DNA of 64,000 nucleotides from Luzula sylvatica (lineage: Eukaryota > Streptophyta > Magnoliopsida > Poales > Juncaceae). The position numbers were made by a program, and so were the translations under genes. The notes beneath the pieces are model-generated. The model was given only the letters and a program-made list of their open reading frames with translations. It did no database searches and was not told where the DNA came from. Location: contig OX326959.1 in assembly GCA_946800325.1 (NCBI GenBank), forward strand, positions 10,980,862 through 11,044,861, written 5' to 3'. Shown here in pieces: positions 1 through 11,710 of the stretch (positions are counted from its first letter, which is position 1; every line of letters starts with the position of its first letter).

Positions 1-14
1 TCATTTCTTCTTTC

Positions 15-1764
15 TCAGCTCGTTGGTTTCTCGAGCAGAGCAGAGAGGTACCACTCGTCTTTTGCAATCCCCCGATCTAGCTTCCGACCAGCGTTCCATT
101 TGAGTCTCTTAAATCCAATCGTATCGAATATTGGCACATAGGTCGAATTAAGTTGTGTACCAAAGCAAAAGAAATGATCCAACCAGAACAAACCTCCTGG
201 CCTCAGCACTCTGTAAATGTCGTATAGAGCGAATTCTAACATCGCATCAGGGATCCAGTTACTTAGCACGTGCATAGAGTGCACGATATCTAATGTGTTG
301 TCGAAAAAGGGCAATCTATGAGCTACACTGATGTGTAACGGTATGAGACCTCGTGATGCGATAAAACTGTTGAAAGGGCCATTAAAGTTCATCGAGCTTG
401 TTACGATAGTAATGTTGCGCTCTGACATCCGTGTTGCGAAAGTAGCTGAGCCTCCACCTATGTCTAACCCGATACGGATTGTGCCTATCGAAAGAATAAT
501 ATTGTAATTATTGGAACTTTTGAACCAAAGTAAAAGAAATTTAAACATATCTTTGTTTAATACATTGTAGGAAAAAAAAATCTTCAATTATAAAAAAGAT
601 CGAATACGGATTTGGTATTCCCACGAAACAAAACAAAAAAAAAAATTGAAACACATGACCATTATGTAATGTATCATACCTTTAGGTTTCATGCCGAGAA
701 CACCGTCTATGGAATAATCTATATCGCTCGAATCATGCAACCACCGAACCTTCTCACGACCAAAGAGATTAAAACAATCATTACAATCTTCTCTGCCCTT
801 ACGAGTACCGCGATCCACGAGGCAAGAGTAGTTCTTGCAAGTGTAAGCATCCCATGTGATACTGCTATCGGGCGGTATGGACCACAGGCTCTCGGGGTAT
901 GGCTGAGGCTCCACGTATCCTTTTGCAATCTGCGGCTTGCATCTCCGCCTTGGCAATGGCTCGCAACCTATTATATCCAATAGTTTAAACTCGGTTTCTT
1001 CACAGAGTTGAATTAACTGGTAAATTATATTTATTGTTATTTATGAATGATTAAACAAGATATTATTATGTTGTTTATTACGACGATAATTGCCGATCTT
1101 AGGAATTTCATATATGATGATAATATAAGTAGGGAAACAAGCATTTCACTTTGTTTATCAACATATTTTGTTGTAGCATTTTCAATTAAGAGGGCAATGA
1201 ACCTTTTAACATGAGTCTCTGAGCAAAGATTTCGTCCGAGGGGCATTCTCCTCCAACGGGATAATCTAGGAATCGCTCAACCTCATCTTGAAATTTGTGA
1301 CATGCTTGACCTAATGTAGGATAAAGCTCGCCCGAACCCAAGTTTTGATTAAACCCAAAAGGTAGCTTGTGGGGACCCATTGCGAGTTTTAACTCTTCAC
1401 TGGGCTCGCGGGTCCACCCGTCAAAGGACTTCTGTTGGTTGGATAAATTATTTGTGTCGGCTATGAGGGTCTCGAGGAGGGAGTTGGCGGTGGAGAGCTT
1501 GGTCTGGAGAGCCGAGATCTCATACTGGCTTTCTGATAGTTTCGAACGAGTCATGTTGAGTTCAAGCATTAGTTTTTCCGAGTCCCATAGGTGATCAATG
1601 CTCGGCGTATATCGCCAAATTTTAACACCGACGGCCGAGCTGGAGAAGAGAAAGATGGAGAGAGAGTTTGTCAAGACCAAAAGTAGCAGAATTTTTATCT
1701 TCGACTTCATTGCGGCTTGCTGATGCGACTGTTTTTTACGCGAGTCATAGTCTTGAGTACCCAT
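15..1764 (-). CDS. Methyltransferase-like type II membrane protein, 3 exons
   Basis: Coding exons on the minus strand are 1764-1203, 967-680 and 484-15, giving 1320 nt and 439 residues. Both introns have GT..AG ends and split a glycine codon after the first base. Residues 25-45 form one hydrophobic segment behind a basic start, as in a type II signal anchor; about 60-110 look coiled-coil. The C-terminal half holds the SAM-binding glycine loop GLDIGGGSATFA (about 289-300) and the later LRPGGLFWLD motif (377-386) of class I methyltransferases. From memory it resembles the Arabidopsis family of At1g29790, At3g27230 and At5g40830 over its full length, including the CEPLPRRRC segment. A Golgi or endomembrane location and the methyl acceptor are inferences; no substrate is known to me. 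The start is the first ATG before the anchor. It appears intact. Confidence 0.9.
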
Positions 1765-1875
1765 TTAACAAACAAGCTCTCTGCCTCTCTAGATGGTAAA
1801 TGAAACTAAATACAAAGATAAATTGAGTAAATAAAAGATCTCTTTGTAAGAGAGAATTGTAGTGTGAAATAAGCA

Positions 1876-1888
1876 CATATATATATAT
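1876..1888 (-). promoter_or_regulatory. Possible TATA box of the methyltransferase gene
   Basis: A TATATATATA stretch lies about 115 bp upstream of the minus-strand ATG at 1764, a plausible distance for a plant TATA box plus a short 5' leader. AT-rich surroundings make chance likely too. Confidence 0.35.
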
Positions 1889-1919
1889 CAAGAAAATAGG
1901 CAAAAGTTGAAAATGGGGT

Positions 1920-2460
1920 TTTAAATTTTAGGCGCAATTTCAGTGTACCTTTGGAAAACATCAAAATTTCATATATACCCCTCAGTAATCTGAAATTTCA
2001 CGAATACTCTGCAAACGTCTCAAAATATCATGGATACCCCTTCAAAATCCATCAAATATCATTATTACCCCTATAATCTTTTTAAAATATCACATATACC
2101 CCTATTATATGATTTAAAAACCATCAACGTATTTCTCATTGGTAATATGTCAATTACCTAATTTTTAAAATTATTTTTCTATGATAATGAATAATTTTTT
2201 CTCTAAAATAATATTTAAAACCATAAAAAATCGAATATTGTCAATTATATCTCATAATTTCTTTCTAAAACTTATTGCTAAAATCAATACAATTCTCAAA
2301 ATTTTAAATAATTATTATATTTTATATATAGGTAAAACGAAAAAATATTTTGAACGAATTAACAAATTGTTAAATAAAAGTTTAATTTAGAGGTATCATG
2401 ATATTTGAAAGGTATGCATAAAATTATGATGTTTTGCAGGGGTACACATGAAATTTTGCA
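1920..2460. repeat. Degenerate repeat with 'aaatatcatatataccc' motifs
   Basis: Short phrases of the form 'aaaatttcatatataccc' and 'ggggtacacatgaaatttt' recur on both strands through this stretch, next to the promoter of the methyltransferase gene. The same wording recurs at about 56.56-57.01 kb and in traces near 28.9 kb, so this is a dispersed family with imperfect inverted halves. No coding capacity is seen. Confidence 0.5.
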
Positions 2461-4233
2461 TAAATTTTAATTATAGAGTTGCTTCAAGAGAAAAAAGTGG
2501 AGGGGAACCGTTACTTGGATCTAAATTTTTAACAGCTAGTTGGTTTTTAATTCTTTAAAATTTATCAGCCCCTCGTGCAATGTATTGTGGCGTTGTGAGC
2601 TTGACTTTGAAGTTTTTTAAAATTTCATTTACGAACCTTGGATTATTAGAATTAGATTATCATTGGCAGTAATGTGATATCGCATGGAAAAATAATTTTT
2701 CCATATTTAATGGAAATGTGATTCTCATCAATACATTTCCTCAAGATTAGTTAATCTAATTGATAATATTTGTCTAATTTTTCTTTCTTGATATTTGTGT
2801 CTCTTTTTATTTTATATGAAATTCATTCTTCTTTTCCAGAAAACTTTTTTATGTATATAATTTTATTTTAGTAATTGAATGTATTTTCAATGTTATAATT
2901 GTACTAAGTTTACGTTATTATTAATTGTCTATATAAATTATCATGGATTAATGGTTACTAATCAATTGATTTTTTTTATAAATTATGTTATAATAACATA
3001 TTTCATAAGAATATATTTTTTTCTTGTGTTTTGTTCAAAAATACGAGTATATGTATGAACTTTAATTTATGTTTTGAATATTTAGACTTTTATTTTTTAA
3101 TAATTTGTAAGTTATATTATTATTTTTATTAACGACGTATCATTGAATTATTGCTTATTTAATTATTGTATAGGAAAAGTTCATTATTGTCATTTGATTC
3201 ATTTTGTCATGTTATACACAACGTTGAAACAAACATAAAATTGTTATTTTGCTCGGAATTCAAAAATTTAACCGAACACAAATATTACCATTGAATGTAA
3301 ATATCATTTCGAAAAATCACATTTCAAAAAATATAATTACCATGATAATCTCACATTATCGCAATCCAAACGGACCTTTCAATGTTATCACCAGTAAACT
3401 AAATTATTTGTATTTTTAGCCAATGATTGTTAGTAAATTCATTTTCAATAGCTCACAACCTATTATTTACTGTCAGTATGCAAAAACCTCAATCTCTGGT
3501 ACGTTAATCCACATGTGCCATTTATCTTTTTCTTTTTTTTTGAGGGAAGTACCATTTGATCTTTGAACCCCAATTTTTACTGATATATCAAAATCCTAAT
3601 TAATATACTACGAAAAATTATATTCTTTTACCAAATTCTAACCAAACATTCTCAATTTTCTAATTAATTCTTTTAACTAACATGATAATTAACGAGGAAT
3701 ACATAATTAATAATTTTTAAATGTTAATTAAAAATTGTTAAATTCGAATGAATGTTAATTATATATCACATGTTATTTAATCATGCATCATATGTTAATT
3801 ATTATGTTAATTAAGTGAGTTAATTAGGATACGAAAATGTTCGGTCGAAATCTAACTGCCCCACCCCCACGTCTTAAAATTCATTTCGAAAATATATTGT
3901 AATTGTTTATACAGAATAATAATAAATAATTATCTCTTTTTTCAAGAAAATTATAATAATAGTCAGTAGTCAGCAAATTATTATATTGTGTTATCTTATT
4001 TCAAAATGTAAAACATGATATACTTTATCCTTTTCTCAAAGATTTTTATTTTATAGCCTAATATATTCTGCATCGATAAATTTGATCAGAATCCACCAAA
4101 AGTCAATACAATTCAATGATTGCTTCCCTTACGGCCAATTTATACTTTTAAAAAACTTAAGAAAGAAGGCAATCAGGAGAAAAAAAATAAATGTTATCAA
4201 GTTTTAAATACAAAAGTGGTAGCGAGAAAACCT
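2461..4233. other. AT-rich intergenic DNA, nothing recognised
   Basis: I see no gene, terminal repeat or tandem array here. The sequence is AT-rich with stop codons in all frames and scattered Ts and As runs. Confidence 0.6.
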
Positions 4234-4241
4234 CTCACATA

Positions 4242-4803
4242 CTATGTTGCACGAATACGGATACCGATATCGTCTCCGATACGATGCGCATACGACGATA
4301 CGGCAATTTTCAAAAAATCACGGATACGGATACGGTTATATAGTTATTATTTTGATATATTTATATTATATATAATTAATAAATTAACAAAAAATTAATA
4401 ATATTTTTAAATTAAATATTATGACAATAAATAAAACCAACATAACAATGCAAGTATTATAAAAATATCCGAAATTTATTCTAGAAGTATCATAAAACTA
4501 GTTTAGAAGTATCATAAAACTAATTTAGAAGTTTCCTAGATGTATTATATACAATTTATTTAAAAATATCATGGGCCAAAATATATAATGAGCCGTAGTA
4601 TCCTAAATGGAGTATCTGGAGCGTATCCTGAACGTATCTCAACTGTATCCTGCCGTATCCTGTCGTATCCCTGCCGTATCCGAAAAAAATAAAGATTAAA
4701 ATAATCGGATACGCCACGTGGCATATCCGATACGGTATCCGAGCCGTATAGTACCTGTATCCTCAGGATACTTTTGCATTTTTGAAGTATCCGCGTAACA
4801 TAG
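4242..4803. mobile_element. hAT-type non-autonomous element with GATACGG subterminal repeats
   Basis: The ends are inverted copies: CTATGTTGCACGAATAC on the left and, read on the other strand, CTATGTTACGCGGATAC on the right. An identical 8-bp sequence, CTCACATA, flanks it at 4234-4241 and 4804-4811. An 8-bp target duplication is the signature of the hAT superfamily. Both subterminal regions are packed with GATACGG/CCGTATC hexamer-like repeats, typical transposase-binding clusters. At 562 bp without an ORF it is non-autonomous. A truncated relative lies in opposite orientation at about 22211-22615. Confidence 0.85.
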
Positions 4804-4864
4804 CTCACATATGAAACTTTAAAAATTCAAACCTGCCTAAAAATATGAGATATATTAATTTGTA

Positions 4865-5612
4865 TTAAAAAATTGAGAATTCTTCAAAAACCCCCAAACT
4901 TTTCTTCAAATTGTGAAAAAACCCTGTCTTTTTAGAAAATTTCTAACTTTTGCAGATTTCCTACAAAATCCCATATATTTTTTGTTTCTTCCAAAAATCT
5001 CCTAGCATTTATAGATTACCTAAAAATTTCCCTATCTTTTTGTTATATTTTTAAAAATGACCTTATAACCTCATAATTTTATTTTATAAATCTCTATAAT
5101 TTAATAAATAATAAATGGATATTAAACTATTATAAAAAAATAAAAAATGTTAAAAAATAAATAATACATTTATATTAAAATATTATAACAAATAATACAC
5201 AAATATTAAAATATTATGATAATATCATTTTCAACAATATTGATATTTTTATATCTGTGTATTATTTATTATAATATTCTAATATCTATATATTATTTAT
5301 AATAATATTTTAATATTTATTTATTATTTATTATAATATTTTTAATATTTATATATTATATATTTTTAATATTTTAATATTTATTTATTAATTATTAAAT
5401 TATGGATATTTATAAAATAAAATTATGGGAATGGATATAATGGTCATTTTCAAAATCATAACAAAAAGATAGAGAGAATCTTAAAATGTTAGGGGATTTT
5501 TGGAGAAAGCATAAAATATTGGGGGGGGGGGGATTTAGGAAATCTAAAAAGATAAAAGATTTTTCATAATTTTCAGAAAAGTTAGAAATTTTTTGAAGAA
5601 TTCCCCTTAAAA
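4865..5612. mobile_element. Fold-back element of about 750 bp
   Basis: Left arm about 4865-5120 and right arm about 5365-5612 are imperfect inverted copies. Both contain 'gaattcttcaaaaa', 'tttctaacttt', 'ccaaaaatc' and 'cataattttattttataaat' in the same order when one is reverse-complemented. The AT-rich centre carries many 'taatatttatatatt' words. A run of twelve Gs lies near 5521 in the right arm. Related end sequences occur at about 7.03, 14.06, 25.7, 39.45 and 41.03 kb. I could not fix a target duplication. Confidence 0.65.
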
Positions 5613-7003
5613 AATTATTCGCTCAATACGAAAACCCTGAAAAAATAAATATCACGTAAATAATCATTCGCATTGAGTATCGACTAAACAATGCATAATT
5701 ATTATGTTCACGTTGGCAACGAGATTAATAAAGTAGGGGAGCACCTATTTTATTTGTTTAATCCTTGCCAAACATGATCTATATAGAGATTTGAAGAGTT
5801 TTTAAAAAATAATAGTTTCTGTAAGTTCTTTTTATAATTCTCTTATTATATAAATAATTATATAAATGAGAGGATATTTTGATATTTGACGTTAAATGTG
5901 ATATTTTAATATTTGACATTAAATTTGATATTAAATGAAGGGATGATAAAATGAGTAAATAGATCCGATTTAACATAAAAGAAAAATTATTTTTATACAT
6001 GTATTTGTTTCTTTTGTTTGATTTACTACTAATTTTTAAATCGTTAAATTAGATATGGAAAAGAAAAGGAAAATAGAAGGAAAGAAAGAAAAGAGAAATG
6101 AATGTCAGTTATAGTACCGGAGATGATGAAAAAATATATTCTTAAAAAATTAATTATTTTTTAAAATATAATATTTTGAATTTTTTTATGTTTAAGATAT
6201 ATATTGTATTTTAAAAGATTGTTTGATCATAGTTTTTAAAAATTAGTTTGTTGTATTCATATAAATTATTAGAAATAAAATTAAAATACAATTATATCAT
6301 CTCCATTTATCTTTTCTCTCTTCGCGCCAAACTAAGCACGGATAAAATAATTTTTTTACTCTTGATATTCTTGTTCCCTTTCCTTTCCTTTACCCTCAAA
6401 ATATTTGGACCAATATATCTTTTTATTTTTATATTTAGTTTACTAAACTCCTTTTGGCATTTCTATTAATCTAAATTCTACATAAATATCTTCAACATAT
6501 ATAAATTAAAATATAATACATTATATGTTCTATTTATATAACTTTGATATTCCATTTATCATATTTGTTCATAAGAACTAGCATAAGAAAATAAAAACGA
6601 TATAAAAATTAGTAAGCACATTGACAGTATTTTAGTACAAAAATATATTTTAAGCAGTTAGTTTTACTTATATATTTGTAACAATATATATAATTTCAAT
6701 TAAAACTAACTAATATATTTTCAAGAAGCTTAATTATTTTATACTAGTTTTTAATGAAAAATATGATAAACAAAATATATATGACATAAATATAACATAT
6801 AATCTAAAAATTAAAAAAAAATGAGTAAATGAAATAATGTATATAAAAACCAACTGGGCTATGGCCTATTGTCTATAACATATAATCTATTTTTTATTGA
6901 TATATATTACAAAATATTTATGGCGATTTTTAGATTAATAAAAATAACAAGAGAGGTTAAGTAAAAAAAATTAAAATAGAAGGATATTTTGATTAAAAAA
7001 AAA
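5613..7003. other. AT-rich intergenic DNA, nothing recognised
   Basis: No open frame with gene-like composition, terminal repeat or tandem array was recognised. Runs of A/T dominate. Confidence 0.55.
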
Positions 7004-7019
7004 TTAACACCATTCATTG

Positions 7020-7145
7020 TTAAGATTAACTTCTCTCTCTCCAAAGGAGCAAATGAAAATGAAACCTTGTATAGAAAGAATTTTTTGAAATATCCAAAAA
7101 AGACAGAAATTTTTTTCCTTAATTTCTTGAAAAGCTAGGGATTTT
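7020..7145. repeat. Fragment of the dispersed 'ttttttgaaatatccaaaaaa' family
   Basis: This short stretch matches in style the fold-back ends at 4.87 and 14.06 kb, with 'attttttgaaatatcc' and 'cttgaaaagctagggattt'. It lies just 3' of the CHIP gene, within or beyond its likely 3' untranslated region. Confidence 0.35.
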
Positions 7146-7408
7146 TTGTTTGAGCAAAAAAAAAAATGGTAAAAATATATATCAAGTTCCAAATTTTCTT
7201 TTCTTTTCTTTTCTATGTACATAATACTCGAAATACAAATAAGAGCAAAGAAGAACAAGAATAAGCAAAAAAAAGGCATTTTATCTATACAAAATCCAAT
7301 TTGGCAAAACACGAAACAACAACAAAATAGGTAAACAATTCATTAGTAACGATAGATATTAATTTGCAATTATGGCCCCCGATTTTGAGAATATTACGGA
7401 ACCAACAA

Positions 7409-8849
7409 TCATCTCATTTTGTAAACCCAACCGTGTTCGCTCAGAAAGGATTGCACCGCTTCTTTAATCGCAAGATTCGGTACCAATTGGTACGGTTCTA
7501 ATCCCCCCCTCGTAACCGGATCAAATTTCCCTACCTAAAATACCAAACAAAGAAACAAAAAGTCAACATTAATTAATTAAATAATTATAAGTTAAATAAT
7601 GACGAAATTAACCTTATGGAGATGCTCGAGAATAACGGCCCGTTCATAAGAAATGCCACTTGGCGTTACCACAGGATCTCTGAATATATCTAGCGTTATT
7701 TTACAGCATAAATGATCTGGTACCTGCCATATCAAAACCAAATTTAGCCAACAAATATTCCTAGAGAGAGAAATTTCTAGAGAGAGAAACACTGACATCA
7801 GTGGGTTTATCAGCAATAGAAGCTTTACTAAAAACCTCTTTCAGTTCATTAATTTTCTCTTCGATCGAAGCCTCGTCAGAGCCGCCATCTAAAGCATGAT
7901 ATTTCCTCAAAGAACCCTCACACTCCTCTCTGCAACAATACATACTATTTAATTTCATAAATAAATAAAAAAATCGAAAATAAATAAATACTGTACTGTA
8001 ATTTATCGAGTCGATTAGAGCGAACACGAGAAGATCTCTCCCAATCAGAATATTTCGCCTTTGCGAGTTCTTGCCATATTTCTTCCACCATGTAACTCGT
8101 TGGGTGAGCTCCTCTTCCCAGTTCCAAAGACTTCATAAAATTCGTGCCGAATTTATATCGTTAATAACTTAATAATTAATGTAATGAAATTTTCATTGAA
8201 TTTTGATTCTGATTTTCTGACCTTTTCGAGTTGTTTGATCCCCTCGGCAAAGTCTTGTCTGTCGAGCAATGCTAGACCCAACATGTAATGAGCCTGAAAT
8301 GTTGCACGAGGATAAATTATTAATGTGAATTAATAATTAGAAAGTAGATTTTTGGGGGATTGTGGACCTTGACGGAATTATGGTCGAGTTTGAGGGCCAT
8401 TCTGCAATCATCCTCGACTTTGCTCCATTCACTGTAATAAGACCCGGAATTAAAAGAAAAGAAAATTAAATAAATGTTGATGGGTTTTGATTTTTTCGAT
8501 TTTGGTTTGGTACTCACTTTCGTTTCTTAAAGCATAGAGCTCTGTTGGTCCAATAAACTGCTACATTTGGGCAAAGACTAATTGCCTGAATAATACAAAA
8601 CCCGAGAATCAGAATTTAAGTACCAAATTCCAAATTGACTGCCTATATAACAAATTCAACAAAATCGGAATATACAAAATAGAATGAATTTCAAGTATAA
8701 CAACGAAATTCTAAGAGCGAAACTTAAAAAAAAAATACCTCGGTGTAAGCATCAATGGCGGCGCCAAGCCGATCCTTCTTGAAGTATGTATTTCCATCTA
8801 GCTTGAGCAGCTCCGCTTGCTTCGCCACGATATCTGGTACCGGCCCCAT
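7409..8849 (-). CDS. CHIP: E3 ubiquitin ligase / co-chaperone CHIP, 8 exons
   Basis: Coding exons run 8849-8739, 8585-8518, 8431-8368, 8293-8222, 8130-7997, 7929-7797, 7723-7613 and 7534-7409. All introns are GT..AG, phases agree, and the product is 272 residues against about 278 for Arabidopsis CHIP as I recall it. Residues 8-115 make three TPR units ([47 protein letters not shown]), the docking site for Hsp70/Hsp90 tails. Residues about 117-193 are the charged helical linker. From 195 comes the U-box, starting [20 protein letters not shown] and ending in the conserved [10 protein letters not shown] helix. The family ubiquitinates chaperone-bound misfolded clients in the cytosol. All domains are present and no break is seen. 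The upstream leader is CT-rich on the coding strand. Confidence 0.95.
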
Positions 8850-10055
8850 CTCCTCTCTCTCTCTATCTCTCTCTAGAGATTCGGAATGTAGATTATGAAA
8901 TTCGGCCTTGAATTTGATTTGGTCGACACGTTTGGTTACAAAGTTCAAAGGGCCATGATGCCATTATTTATTTTATTCGGTCCAAGTTGTAAATTTCGCA
9001 TTAGTTTCTTTCAGCGGATGTTTTGATTTGTCAGAACAAAGGAGAACCTTCCAATCGAAGACATTTAAATAATATAATATATCCTTTTTGCGTTTAGGCC
9101 CCTACTATTGTGAGAAATCCGTTTGTTGTTCAACCTGTCTATTGGGTTGATAAGGGCTGCAAAATTGTATACACAAAATAGTGATAGTGATTGACATGTT
9201 CTGCTATTTTAGATTTATGAATTATTGATGAGTATATATATTATCATCTCTCTTTTTATTAATAAGTTTTGTAATGATAGATATATGGTAAAACAGTATG
9301 TGAATATATTTGATGTTGTGATTTTAAAAATGTTTAGAAATTTATATTATAGTTATCGATGCGGTTAAATATTTGGCTATTTCCACGAAACGTAAGCTTA
9401 TAGTCAAATTTTGTGTTTTGTTTTGTATTGTTGACCTTATTAGGTAGATTTAAATATTATAGAATTGATATATTATTAATTTTCTAAATTGACTATTTCA
9501 ACGAAGATTATCTTATGTTGTAAGAAAACTGAAATTTGACGGGAACACATCAGATTGTTTTTATTCGTGATTGTTTCGATTGATTCTTCTTATACGCGTT
9601 CATATTGAAACGTATTATAATAGTCGAGTCGAGACCAAACAAATCTCATGTTGAAATCATAAAATAAATAATAAATAAATAAATAATTATTTTTCCAAAA
9701 TAAAATATTTATTTTTACGTACGATGTCTTAAATCTCTCATATTTATCATGTATGCAAGTAAAAAAAGACACAATTGAAGATGTCTGAAGGCAACAATAA
9801 AACCATTACATAATAAATAATCATATATAAATAAATTAGGATATAAATCCAATAACTAGATGTCAATATTCAAGAATTTTTCTTTGAAAATATGTCATGC
9901 CCCCAAATATTTTCTTTTTATTTTATTATTGAGCCTAACTATTACACGCCGGATTAATGCATGATAGTCAGTCGGGAGCCACTCTAGGATGCCACATTAG
10001 TTTATTTTCAAAAACTATATATTTGTCATTTTGGTCGCCTATCGTGTGCTGGCCA
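8850..10055. other. CHIP 5' leader and intergenic DNA
   Basis: The first 40 bp upstream of the CHIP ATG are GA-rich on the plus strand (CT-rich on the coding strand), as in many plant leaders. Beyond that I recognise no gene or element up to about 10.05 kb. Confidence 0.5.
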
Positions 10056-10059
10056 TATA

Positions 10060-10520
10060 TGTAAAATATTTATCAAAATATTACTCATGTAAAAGAAAGT
10101 ATATGATACATCTAAAAAATATTTCATATATGTAAAAATAAAAATCATGTATCGTATTTAAAAATGTATATGATACGTCCAAAAATTATAAAAGATAAAT
10201 GCATATCATATATGCAAAAAGATATGTTGATGTATTGTATTTAAAAAAGTTCATCATACATCTAAAAAAATATGTATTATAAATATAAAAAGATATAAAT
10301 TATAAATGTATATCAAACATCTCAAAAGATATGACATATTTAAAATGCATAAAACACAAAGATCTATCAAATATCTAAAATATATATGATATATTATAAA
10401 ATTATAAAACATGAATATATGATACATAAAAAAAATATATACATATATTATATTTGAAAAATATATATCTTTCATTTAATACATATATGATAAGTCTAAA
10501 ATGCATATAATAATACATCT
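10060..10520. repeat. Degenerate tandem repeat with 'atgatacatctaaaaaat'
   Basis: A loosely repeated phrase of about 50-60 bp, 'tatgatacatctaaaaa...tataaaa', recurs eight or so times with much drift. The same wording appears at about 20.43-20.54 kb and 22.62-22.69 kb, flanking the palindrome cluster there. It has no coding character. Confidence 0.5.
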
Positions 10521-11295
10521 AAAAATACAAAAATAAATAATACTTTCTCTCTATTATTTAAAAACTGGTGTTTAAACATTTTAATTCCCACACTTGGTAA
10601 GTGGTAAATGGTAACCAATTAATTTAACTTGTAAGGATGGAGATGCATTTTTTTTGAGGGGTACACAAGTAAATTTCCATGTAGATAAACTATTAAACTG
10701 TTAAATGATTTTTCTTCGTAGACTAAACATAATACATAAACAACATTCCTAAGCCAATTATTCACGTGTGACCATATGTCAGTGATAAATACACCAATAG
10801 ACCAACTCTACGTTAATAACAGACAAATCATAAGGGTGTGAACGCAATATTCTATTTTTGTTGGGGGTCCGGAAGAAATTTCACTTTCTCAAAAAGTTCC
10901 AACCCATGTGGGCTTATTACGATGTGGACTCGGTTCATACATTAAATGCAAGTTAACTATTAAAGTCTTTCAGTATTTTATTAAGATACAATAGACCGAG
11001 TCTATTTAGCGTTTCTAATGTTTCCGCTTAGAAAGAGAGGAAAAAAGAAAAGGAAGATTCCCACATTTACTCTTCTAATAAGACAAAATATCGTATTTAC
11101 CCTTCAAAAATAAATATATCTATTTAACCTTTTTCAAAAATCTCAAATATTATATTTATTCAAAAAACAAATCATTTTAAATTTTACAGCAAGTTAACAA
11201 TTTAGATAAATCTTGGAAGAGTAAGATGTTATTTAGATTTTTTTAAAGGGTAAATTTGATATTTATATTTTTGTAAAGGATATAAATATAATAAT

Positions 11296-11463
11296 GAGTG
11301 ATGCTACAGTCACTCCCTCCCTCACTCCCAAATTCACTCCTTAGGTCAATGACATGTGAATCCCACACCTACTTTCACAAAAATTAATTTGTGTGGGACC
11401 CATATGTCAGTCACTTGAAAAGAGGACATGGAAGGAAGGGAGGGAGAGGCTCTAGCTTTACTC
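11296..11463. mobile_element. MITE with 8-bp target duplication
   Basis: Inverted ends read GAGTGATGCTACAG on the left and GAGTAAAGCTAGAG on the right strand-reversed. The inner parts are also partly palindromic: 'gtgggacccatatgtca' answers 'tgacatgtgaatcccac'. Both flanks read ATAATAAT (11288-11295 and 11464-11471), which fits a hAT-type 8-bp duplication, though the repeat is simple enough to be chance. It sits about 250 bp upstream of the Alfin-like start codon, so it may belong to that promoter. Confidence 0.7.
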
Positions 11464-11710
11464 ATAATAATATTATGGATTATGGATTTTAGAAGGGTAA
11501 ATATGTAAACCTTCTCAAGAGAAAAAGGATAAAACCCAAATCCAGTATGAAGCACACACAAAAAACAAAAACCCTCTGAAGTTTTGCCCTTTTTCCCTCT
11601 CAAATTGAAGCGAAACCCTAATTTCTCTACAGAAATTCGAAGACAAATTCCTTATTCGAAGCTTGCAGTTGCAAATTCGAGTTCGGTTTAGCGAGAAACT
11701 CGAGTTTTCT

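Noticed and set aside
7592..8948. Separate short genes in the CHIP interval
   Set aside because: They are single exons with intron read-through; joined, they make one CHIP protein.
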